Shown here piece by piece: positions 8,017 to 14,424 of a DNA stretch of 41,543 nt. The position numbers and the translations under genes are program-made. The DNA lies in contig DFSJ01000072.1 of assembly GCA_002378585.1 (NCBI GenBank), positions 1 through 41,543 of the forward strand. The letters run 5' to 3'. The notes under the pieces are model-generated. The model ran no database searches, was not told the origin of the DNA, and was given only the letters and a program-made list of their open reading frames with translations. The number at the start of each line of letters is the position of its first letter. Position 1 is the stretch's first letter. This DNA comes from Flavobacteriaceae bacterium UBA3440 (GTDB lineage Bacteria; Bacteroidota; Bacteroidia; Flavobacteriales; Flavobacteriaceae).

Positions 8017-9276
8017 ATGAACATTTGCCTACGCCAGGCGACCATCGTCGATAAAACAAAACCAGAACACCACGGTCAAAAAAGAGATATTTTGATAGTG
8101 GATGGGGTGATAAAAGCCATTGAAGCCTCTTTAAACACCTCAGAATCTACAAAAGTTATCGAGCGAGATAACCTACATGTATCCCCCTCATGGCTAGATA
8201 CTGGAGTGTGTTTTGGAGAGCCTGGATACGAAGCCAGAGAAACTATTTCCCAAGGTTTAACTACTGCGGGATTAAGTGGTTTTGGTCAGGTGCTCTTATT
8301 GCCCAACACACTTCCTATACCTGATCAGACCAACACACTGGTGATGATGTCTCAAAAGGCTGCCCTACATACAGTTGGCTTAAAAACGATTGGGGCCTTG
8401 ACCAGACAGTTTAACGGACACGATTTGGCGGATCTATTTGACATGCACCAATCAGGGGCTGTAGGTTTTTTTGACTACAAAAAACCGATTCAAAACAGTC
8501 ATCTACTCAAAATTGCGTTACAATACACTCAGGTATTTGAGGCTAGAGTATGGAGTTATCCTTTAGATGCGGACATTCACCACAAAGCGGTAGCACATGA
8601 AGGAATCGTTGCCACGTCTCTGGGATTAAAAGGAAGTCCTGCGCTAGCTGAAGAACTTCAAATCAGTAGAGACCTAGCCGTTCTAGCGTACTGTGGTGGT
8701 AAGTTGCATATTCCCACTATTTCTACCGCCAAAGGGGTTGAGTTAATCGCTGAGGCTAAAGCCAAAGGACTAGATGTGACCTGCAGCGTGGCCATACATC
8801 AACTTTGGGCCGATGAATCAGCCCTGACAGATTTCAACACCAATACACACTTGATGCCTCCTTTGCGCACAGCTGAGGACAAACAAGCGTTGATTGAAGG
8901 TCTGCTCAGCGGTGACATTGATTATGTGACCTCGGACCACAATCCATTAGACACGGAACTCAAAAGAATAGAGTTTGATTTATCTACACCAGGCTCTTTG
9001 GGACTGGAGGCCGTATTTGGGGTGCTCAACCAATGCATGGGCACAGAAAAAGCTGTTGAGCTGTTGCAAAAAGGAAAACCTGAATTTGGCTTCTCAACTC
9101 ATCAGATCGCTGTTGGTCAACCAGCTGACCTGAGTCTATTCAATCCCCACATCACCTATACACAGTCACTAAATGACTTGTACAGCACCTCAGAAAACAG
9201 CCTGTATTTAGGGGCTGCTTTAACGGGGAAAGCCTTGGGCGTGATTACCCCAAAAGGGATTTTGATTCATGAGTAA
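8017..9276 (+). CDS. Dihydroorotase homologue lacking metal ligands (PyrC'-like)
   Basis: 419-residue amidohydrolase-superfamily protein of the type-I dihydroorotase group. The metal-binding HxHLREPG motif of active enzymes is replaced by GVCFGEPG at residues 63-70, so both histidines and the substrate-binding Arg are gone. The HCED-type histidine is not recognisable either. LHIPTIST (230-237) and TSDHNPLD (305-312) remain, the latter holding the catalytic-Asp position D307. This is the pattern of pseudo-dihydroorotases such as Pseudomonas PyrC', which supports assembly with aspartate transcarbamoylase. I recall Flavobacterium genomes with this form plus a separate active PyrC. ATG 8017 (MNICLRQATIVD) is preferred over upstream in-frame ATGs at 7948 and 7972 because it gives the family N-terminus. 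Confidence 0.85.
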   Translation: MNICLRQATIVDKTKPEHHGQKRDILIVDGVIKAIEASLNTSESTKVIERDNLHVSPSWLDTGVCFGEPGYEARETISQGLTTAGLSGFGQVLLLPNTLPIPDQTNTLVMMSQKAALHTVGLKTIGALTRQFNGHDLADLFDMHQSGAVGFFDYKKPIQNSHLLKIALQYTQVFEARVWSYPLDADIHHKAVAHEGIVATSLGLKGSPALAEELQISRDLAVLAYCGGKLHIPTISTAKGVELIAEAKAKGLDVTCSVAIHQLWADESALTDFNTNTHLMPPLRTAEDKQALIEGLLSGDIDYVTSDHNPLDTELKRIEFDLSTPGSLGLEAVFGVLNQCMGTEKAVELLQKGKPEFGFSTHQIAVGQPADLSLFNPHITYTQSLNDLYSTSENSLYLGAALTGKALGVITPKGILIHE

Positions 9277-9589
9277 GCAGCCTGGGTACCAAATAGCTCT
9301 GCTGGCCTACCTGACTATTTTTGGCGCTTTAATGGCCATGAGTATGAACAATGAGCCTCAATACCCGTTGGCCAGATTTCATACGCGTCAAGCTTTTGGG
9401 ATTCACCTTTTGTTTCACGCAACGGTATTGGTACTCCCCTATTGGATCGGTATATGGGGACTGCTGTTGATCTACTTGGTTTACCTGGCTTTTATTGCCC
9501 ATGGAATTTTTGATGCCTTGAGAGGTAAGCAGAGGTTAATTCCCTGGTTGGGCAGCTATTTTCAACGCTGGTTTACTTTTGTTTCATGA
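9269..9589 (+). CDS. Small Tic20/DUF4870-like integral membrane protein
   Basis: 106 residues with three to four hydrophobic segments (about 9-25, 40-60 and 62-82). The block MNNEPQYPLARFHTRQAFGI resembles the NP...FH.RQ motif of DUF4870/Tic20-related small membrane proteins, sometimes labelled import component protein in Bacteroidota. Function unknown. Its start overlaps the dihydroorotase homologue by 8 bases and its stop overlaps the esterase start as ATGA, so the three genes are translationally coupled. Confidence 0.7.
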   Translation: MSKQPGYQIALLAYLTIFGALMAMSMNNEPQYPLARFHTRQAFGIHLLFHATVLVLPYWIGIWGLLLIYLVYLAFIAHGIFDALRGKQRLIPWLGSYFQRWFTFVS

Positions 9590-10257
9590 ATTCTACCCCG
9601 CTACACTACCTGATTCACGAGCCTCAGGGCCCCATAACAAAACCTAGAAAGGCGCTCTTTTTACTCCACGGTTACGGCAGTAATGCACAAGACCTATTTG
9701 GATTAGCTAAACCGCTCAAACTGGACGCTGTTGTATTTTCTCTTCAAGCACCTTATAACGTTGCTGGAGAAGGATATGCCTGGTATGCCATACATTTTGA
9801 TGAGCAACAAGGCAAATGGTCAGACGATCAACAAGCCTTAAGTTCTGTGGCTCAAATCGACCAAATGATCACCCAATTGATTGAAGAATATCAGTTAGAT
9901 GCCCACGAACTTCACCTAGCTGGTTTTAGTCAAGGTGCTATTTTAAGTTATGCCCTTGCCTTCCAAAAAAGAGGGCGTTTTAAATCAATTGCGGGATTAA
10001 GTGGGTACATCAATGAGCGCATTACCCCATTGCGGCCCATGGAAATCAATGTTTTTGCCTCTCATGGAACCCAAGATCAGGTAATTCCCTTTAGTTGGGC
10101 AGAACAAATAAAACAGCAATTAAACCTAGAAGGCTGCCGACTTAAATTCTGTTCCTACCCTACTGGCCACAGCCTATGTATGGAAAATTTTGAGGATTTA
10201 ATTCAATGGATGCGTCACTACATCGGCAGTTCAGCCACTACTTCTAATCCGTCATAA
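9586..10257 (+). CDS. Phospholipase/carboxylesterase family alpha/beta hydrolase
   Basis: 223-residue cytosolic serine esterase of the phospholipase/carboxylesterase (acyl-protein-thioesterase-like) group. LLHGYGSNAQDL (26-37) is the oxyanion-hole region, the nucleophile S115 lies in GFSQG, D164 in GTQDQVIPF and H195 in PTGHSLC. There is no signal peptide. The ATG overlaps the preceding stop (ATGA). The last 40 bases overlap the 3' end of the convergent PhnP-like gene. The substrate cannot be told from sequence. Confidence 0.88.
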   Translation: MNSTPLHYLIHEPQGPITKPRKALFLLHGYGSNAQDLFGLAKPLKLDAVVFSLQAPYNVAGEGYAWYAIHFDEQQGKWSDDQQALSSVAQIDQMITQLIEEYQLDAHELHLAGFSQGAILSYALAFQKRGRFKSIAGLSGYINERITPLRPMEINVFASHGTQDQVIPFSWAEQIKQQLNLEGCRLKFCSYPTGHSLCMENFEDLIQWMRHYIGSSATTSNPS

Positions 10258-11000
10258 GCTAAAAAAATACCCGGAGGTAATGTTTTTTGCACTTCTGCAT
10301 GAAAGCCTAAATGATGGCTGATGTGGGTGAAAAAAGTTTGTTTAGCACCAATTCTTTGGGCCAATTCAATGGCTTCACTCAGTGATAAATGCGCATGGTG
10401 GGGTTCGTGCCTCAATGCGTTGAGCACCAACACATCCAAGCCAGTTAATTGCTTTATGTGTTGCTCAGGCATTGATTTAACATCGGTGAAATAAGCCAAA
10501 CCACCCATTCTAAAGCCGGTAACTTCTATGGGACCATGCGGGGCATCAAGGGGAAGTACCTTAAGGCCAAATAAATCAAATTGTTGACCTTTCAATTCGT
10601 TGATTTGAACACTGGGCGCTCCAGGGTATTTATTTTCATCGCTCAGTATGTAGGCAAATCGCTCGTTGAGCGAATCAATCACCCGTGAAGCGGCATATAT
10701 CGGAAAACAACCTTTTTGAAAGTAGTAAGGTCTGATATCATCCAGCCCAGCAGTGTGGTCAGCGTGTTCATGGGTAAACAACAAAGCGTCCAATTTTTTT
10801 TGTTCCGCCGACAACATTTGATTTCTGAAATCAGGCCCACAATCAATGCCCACTGCCAAATCCTGCCAACGAATCAAAGCGGATGTGCGCTGTCGTTTGT
10901 CTCTAAAATCTTGACTCAAACACACCGGGTGATCACTGCCCAATACAGGAATTCCCTGAGAGGTTCCCGTTCCTAAAAAACGCAAAGTTATTTGCCCCAT
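10218..11000 (-). CDS. MBL-fold metallohydrolase, PhnP-like
   Basis: 260-residue metallo-beta-lactamase-fold hydrolase. The N-terminus FLGTGTSQGIPVLGSDHPVC is characteristic of the PhnP/RNase Z-like phosphodiesterase group. The metal motif is THEHADH at residues 76-82 (H77, H79, D81, H82), preceded by GIDCGPDFRNQ (51-61). AYFTDVKSMP and a C-terminal FTHISHHLG segment supply further ligands. No phn operon is nearby, so a housekeeping cyclic-phosphodiester role is possible but unproven. It is driven by a well-matched promoter at 11008-11036 that would give a very short leader. Confidence 0.88.
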   Translation of the reverse strand: MGQITLRFLGTGTSQGIPVLGSDHPVCLSQDFRDKRQRTSALIRWQDLAVGIDCGPDFRNQMLSAEQKKLDALLFTHEHADHTAGLDDIRPYYFQKGCFPIYAASRVIDSLNERFAYILSDENKYPGAPSVQINELKGQQFDLFGLKVLPLDAPHGPIEVTGFRMGGLAYFTDVKSMPEQHIKQLTGLDVLVLNALRHEPHHAHLSLSEAIELAQRIGAKQTFFTHISHHLGFHAEVQKTLPPGIFLAYDGLEVVAELPM

Positions 11001-11007
11001 TTTATGC

Positions 11008-11036
11008 CAAATTTATAACAAATACTTAAAGCCAAA
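11008..11036 (-). promoter_or_regulatory. Bacteroidota promoter, TTTG-N17-TAAATTTG
   Basis: On the minus strand TTTG (11036-11033) is followed by a 17-base spacer and TAAATTTG (11015-11008), matching the -33/-7 consensus of Bacteroidota. The predicted transcript starts within a few bases of the ATG at 11000, so the mRNA may be leaderless or nearly so. Confidence 0.6.
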
Positions 11037-11050
11037 CAGGCTAGTTTGTG

Positions 11051-11058
11051 TAACTTTG
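11051..11058 (+). promoter_or_regulatory. Candidate -7 box for the 486-residue protein gene
   Basis: TAACTTTG matches TAnnTTTG 20 bases upstream of the ATG at 11079. No -33 TTG at the usual distance. It is divergent from and close to the 11008-11036 promoter. Confidence 0.42.
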
Positions 11059-11078
11059 TTCGAAATTAAACGATTTCA

Positions 11079-12539
11079 ATGGCTTCTGTTTTAAAAATGG
11101 AAATGGAGTTTAACGATATTCCTTCCATCAAGGCTAAAACCTTAAGGATCAATTTAAACCCGGACATATACGGGACATTTGCCGAAATAGGTGCCGGTCA
11201 AGAGACTGCTCGTCATTTTTTTAGGGCTGGTGGTGCCTCAGGAACCATCGCCAAAGCGATGAGCGCTTATGATAAAGACTTTAGTGATGCTATATATGGT
11301 CTAGAGGAAGACGGTCGATATGTGACCCAATCCAGATTAACTAAAATGCTCTCCCATGAAATGGGGCTGATGGAAGAAAGGATCAGCAAAGATAAACACC
11401 CCAATAAACTATTCTTTGCCTACGCCAATACAGTCACCACGATTGATTTTGCCAAACAATACAAGGGACATGGCTGGGTAGGTATCCGATTTCAATTAAC
11501 TCCCCATCAAAAACAATACAACGAGATTATTCTGCATATTCGCTTTAAACAAAATGAGGCTAGATTGCAGCAGGAAACTTTAGGCGTGTTGGGGGTAAAC
11601 CTGATATACGGTGCTTTTTACGCCCACCACAAGCCAAAAAGCTTACTCAAATACCTCTATGATCACCTGGATAAAGACCTACTTGAAATTGACATGATCA
11701 ATTTCTCAGGCCCTGATTTCAAGCATGTTGATAACCGACTGATGAGTCTTCAGTTGATAAAAAATGACATGACTGATGCCGTGATGTTTGATCCGTCCGG
11801 GGTTAACTTACTCCCAGCAGCAGTTTTGTACAAAAAAAATATTATGGCTATAAGAGGCAGCTTCCGGCCTGTTACCTTAGTCAATGAGGATATGTTCCAA
11901 AAATCATTGGACATGTTTCTCCATGAATCCACCGTGGATCCTAACAACACTATAGTACTCTTTGAAATCACCTTATCCAACCTAAAGGTTTCTGGAGAAA
12001 TTGATGAACGAGACTTCTTGGATCGGGCTGAACTGCTTTGCGCTTTAGGGCACACCGTGTTAATTTCTAAGTTTCAAGAATACTATAAACTGGTTGAGTA
12101 TTTTAATGAATATACGAAAGCGCGCATTGGTCTTTCTATGGGTGTTAATAATCTAGTTGCCATTTTTGATGAAAAGTACTATAGGCATTTAAGTGGCGGA
12201 ATTCTGGAGGCATTTGGAAAATTGTTCTTCAAAGACCTAAAAGTATATTTATACCCCATGATTGATGAGGAAACGGGAGAGCTCATCACCAGCAACAACA
12301 TGAACGTTCACCCGAGAATGCGTGAACTATTCAAATTCTTCAAATACAATGGAAAAGTAGTCGACATTATCGACTACGACCCAGAAATCTTGAATATTTT
12401 CTCCAGAGATGTGCTGCAGAAAATCAAAAACAACGAGTCTGGCTGGGAAAAAATGTTGCCAGAGGTGGTGGCCGAGCAAATCAATGAAAAACAGTTATTC
12501 AGAGACCTGGAGGGCAGGGAAATTCCTGATCTAAATTAG
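11079..12539 (+). CDS. Conserved protein of unknown function, 486 residues
   Basis: Cytosolic protein without a signal peptide or membrane segments. The N-terminal block GTFAEIGAGQETARHFF (32-48), then GGASGTIAKAMSAYDKDFSD (51-70), is strikingly conserved-looking; I recall a family like this in Bacteroidota and cyanobacteria, often mislabelled TonB-dependent receptor or nicotinate-nucleotide adenylyltransferase. A second half contains FDPSGVNLLPAAVLYKKN and a segment rich in hydrophobic strands (LLCALGHTVLISKF, VAIFDEKYY). I see no P-loop or HxGH adenylyltransferase motif. The stop interlocks with the convergent bcp stop (TTAG, 4 bases). Function should be left open. Confidence 0.85.
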   Translation: MASVLKMEMEFNDIPSIKAKTLRINLNPDIYGTFAEIGAGQETARHFFRAGGASGTIAKAMSAYDKDFSDAIYGLEEDGRYVTQSRLTKMLSHEMGLMEERISKDKHPNKLFFAYANTVTTIDFAKQYKGHGWVGIRFQLTPHQKQYNEIILHIRFKQNEARLQQETLGVLGVNLIYGAFYAHHKPKSLLKYLYDHLDKDLLEIDMINFSGPDFKHVDNRLMSLQLIKNDMTDAVMFDPSGVNLLPAAVLYKKNIMAIRGSFRPVTLVNEDMFQKSLDMFLHESTVDPNNTIVLFEITLSNLKVSGEIDERDFLDRAELLCALGHTVLISKFQEYYKLVEYFNEYTKARIGLSMGVNNLVAIFDEKYYRHLSGGILEAFGKLFFKDLKVYLYPMIDEETGELITSNNMNVHPRMRELFKFFKYNGKVVDIIDYDPEILNIFSRDVLQKIKNNESGWEKMLPEVVAEQINEKQLFRDLEGREIPDLN

Positions 12540-12988
12540 GATTCGAGAATTTGGGCCGCGTGATTGGCTGTATTTACCTTATCAAAAACTCGGGTGACAA
12601 CTTCATTTTCAAGGACAAAGGTGTACCTGTGTATCCCGTCATAAGTTCTTCCCATGAATTTCTTTTGACCCCAAACACCAAATAATTCAATGACACTTCG
12701 CTCTTCATCAGCCAGTAAGGGAAAAGGAAACTGATGGGTATCTTTAAATTTGGCTTGTTTTTTGACAGAATCTGCACTGACACCTACCAGGGCATACCCT
12801 TGATCCATCAATTCTTTGTAGTGATCCCTTAAACTACATGCCTCTGCTGTACACCCAGGAGTACTTGCCTTTGGATAAAAGAAAACAACCAATTTCTTAT
12901 CTTTATAATCTGCGGATGACCAGCTATTCCCTTGATCATCAATTCCTGTAAAATGAGGTACTTGAGCCCCTATATGTAATGGATTCAT
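12536..12988 (-). CDS. bcp: Thioredoxin-dependent thiol peroxidase (BCP-type peroxiredoxin)
   Basis: 150-residue peroxiredoxin of the BCP/PrxQ group that reduces hydroperoxides with thioredoxin. Peroxidatic cysteine C46 and resolving cysteine C51 lie in ASTPGCTAEAC (41-51), the atypical two-cysteine spacing of PrxQ. ATG at 12988 (MNPLHIGAQVPHF) is chosen; the frame extends 21 bases further to a TTG, which is unlikely. A TATATTTG box lies just upstream. It is divergent from nth with 34 bases between starts, so an oxidative-damage pairing is plausible. Confidence 0.93.
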   Translation of the reverse strand: MNPLHIGAQVPHFTGIDDQGNSWSSADYKDKKLVVFFYPKASTPGCTAEACSLRDHYKELMDQGYALVGVSADSVKKQAKFKDTHQFPFPLLADEERSVIELFGVWGQKKFMGRTYDGIHRYTFVLENEVVTRVFDKVNTANHAAQILES

Positions 12989-13006
12989 CTCGTATAAATT
13001 AAGTGA

Positions 13007-13014
13007 CAAATATA
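13007..13014 (-). promoter_or_regulatory. Candidate -7 box for bcp
   Basis: TATATTTG on the minus strand, 18 bases upstream of the bcp ATG, fits TAnnTTTG. A TTTG on this strand sits about 12 bases further upstream, shorter than the normal spacer. Confidence 0.38.
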
Positions 13015-13022
13015 CTACTTAC

Positions 13023-13682
13023 ATGACAAAAAAAGAAAAGGCAGCCATTGTAGTGGAACGATTGGAGCATTATTTTCCAGAAGTACCTATACCCCTGGAA
13101 CACAAAGACCCTTATACCTTGTTGGTGGCTGTATTGCTGTCGGCTCAGAGCACTGATGTTCGGGTTAATCTAACCACCCCTGCCCTATTTGCCCTAGCCG
13201 ATAATCCATTTGACATGGCCAAATGTGGTATTGATCAAGTCAGAGAAATAATCAAGCCAATTGGACTATCCCCACAAAAATCGAAAGCTATTGTCGGTTT
13301 GTCTCAGATCTTGGTGGAAAAATATCAGGGTGAAGTACCGGACGAATTATCCCTATTGGAGCAACTTCCAGGTGTAGGTCACAAAACGGCTAGTGTCGTT
13401 GTTTCTCAAGCCTTTGGCATTCCTGCATTTCCCGTAGACACCCATATACATAGACTGATGCACCGTTGGGGATTATCCAACGGCAAAAGTGTGGTGCAAA
13501 CCGAAATCGATGCCAAGAAACTTTTTGATAAGTCATTATGGAATAAACTTCATTTACAGATGATCTGGTATGGACGGACCTATAGTCCTGCTCGAGGTTG
13601 GTCCCTAGAGAACGATGAGATCAGCCAAAGACTTGGCGTTAAAGTGCCTAAATCCAAGATTGATCCTCGTAAATCGAAATAG
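13023..13682 (+). CDS. nth: Endonuclease III-like DNA glycosylase without the Fe-S cluster cysteines
   Basis: 219-residue base-excision-repair glycosylase/AP lyase for oxidised pyrimidines. LLSAQSTD (38-45) is the DNA-binding LSxQTxD region, the helix-hairpin-helix LPGVGHKTA (115-123) carries catalytic K121, and PVDTHIHR (137-144) carries catalytic D139. The C-terminal CxxxxxxCxxCxxxxxC motif that binds [4Fe-4S] is absent; the equivalent stretch reads YGRTYSPARGWSLENDEI and the whole protein has a single cysteine (C68). I recall the SPARGW variant from other Bacteroidota, so it is probably genuine rather than damaged. The 3' end overlaps the convergent sigma-factor gene by 35 bases. Confidence 0.92.
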   Translation: MTKKEKAAIVVERLEHYFPEVPIPLEHKDPYTLLVAVLLSAQSTDVRVNLTTPALFALADNPFDMAKCGIDQVREIIKPIGLSPQKSKAIVGLSQILVEKYQGEVPDELSLLEQLPGVGHKTASVVVSQAFGIPAFPVDTHIHRLMHRWGLSNGKSVVQTEIDAKKLFDKSLWNKLHLQMIWYGRTYSPARGWSLENDEISQRLGVKVPKSKIDPRKSK

Positions 13683-14241
13683 TTTTCTTATCTAATTCCT
13701 TTCTCAGGTTGATTAACGCGTACCGCATTCGCCCCAACGCCGTATTAATGCTGACTCCAGTAGCCTCTGAGATTTCCTTAAAACTCATGTCTTGAAAAAT
13801 CCTCATCTGTACCACTTGTTGTTGCTCTTCTGGCAATTGAGCAATCATATCATACATACCTTGATTAATCTGAGCACTCATCTGTTGTGGTTCCTCCCAA
13901 ACGATAGGTTGCTGGTCTTGATCCCAGAAAGTACCATCGAGTGTTGGGGTCACTAACTGTCTTTTTATCTGCCTGAAATGATCCATCACTACGTTGTGGG
14001 CAATGCGCAACAACCAAGGAAAAAATTTACCTTCTGATTGGAAACTTCCTTTCTTGAGATGAAGAAAGGCTTTTATAAAAGTGTCCTGCAACAAATCATC
14101 ACTAAGAGATGCATCTTTAGTCTTGGCATAAATATACCTGCGCAACCTGGATTGGTAAGGATTCCATAGTTCGGATACAGCAGTAGTGTCCCCTAAACTA
14201 ATTCGGGAGATCAACTCATTTTCAAAGGATAAGGAGTACAT
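13648..14241 (-). CDS. ECF-type RNA polymerase sigma factor
   Basis: 197-residue sigma-70 family protein with regions 2 and 4 only, so group IV (ECF/RpoE-like). Region 2 includes DDLLQDTFIKAF and FPWLLRIAHNVVMDHFRQ; region 4 includes LPEEQQQVVQMRIFQDMSF and the helix-turn-helix EISEATGVSINTALGRMRYA. No anti-sigma gene is adjacent in the window. It is divergent from uvrA (183 bases apart) and overlaps nth by 35 bases at the 3' end. I recall a sigma factor beside uvrA in other Flavobacteriia, so the arrangement may be conserved. Confidence 0.92.
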   Translation of the reverse strand: MYSLSFENELISRISLGDTTAVSELWNPYQSRLRRYIYAKTKDASLSDDLLQDTFIKAFLHLKKGSFQSEGKFFPWLLRIAHNVVMDHFRQIKRQLVTPTLDGTFWDQDQQPIVWEEPQQMSAQINQGMYDMIAQLPEEQQQVVQMRIFQDMSFKEISEATGVSINTALGRMRYALINLRKELDKKTISIYEDQSWI

Positions 14242-14424
14242 AGCAACAGCATAAAGTCGCCCAGACTTGGGTAAAATAAATCAAGAGCGTGTTAAGTAGC
14301 TTGTGCTATAGGCGAAAAATTTTGACTAATGTATAAAATTTGATCGATATAAATAGAGGTAATGCCCCATAAATAATAGGTGAAAAAGGGGCTCATATCG
14401 TATATTTGACACCTTAATCCCGTA
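14242..14424. other. Divergent intergenic region between sigma factor and uvrA
   Basis: 183 bases, AT-rich. It holds the candidate uvrA -7 box at 14401-14408 and a short GCCCC...GGGGC inverted repeat upstream of it (about 14363-14394). I see no clear TAnnTTTG box toward the sigma-factor gene and no RNA gene. Confidence 0.4.
14401..14408 (+). promoter_or_regulatory. Candidate -7 box for uvrA
   Basis: TATATTTG fits TAnnTTTG, 16 bases upstream of the TTG start codon at 14425. The TGA inside the sequence right after it (14407-14409) is an in-frame stop that prevents any longer UvrA N-terminus. Confidence 0.4.

Noticed and set aside
8017..9276. Dihydroorotase gene as a degraded pseudogene
   Set aside because: The frame is intact at full length with other conserved blocks kept; a known non-catalytic subfamily explains the missing ligands better.
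13648..14241. ECF sigma/anti-sigma regulatory pair for the TonB receptor
   Set aside because: No anti-sigma gene next to the sigma gene, and the receptor is 20 kb away, so no evidence connects them.
14363..14394. GCCCC...GGGGC repeat upstream of uvrA as a LexA/SOS-type operator
   Set aside because: Only five-base arms with a long AT-rich spacer and no resemblance to a known SOS box; probably chance.
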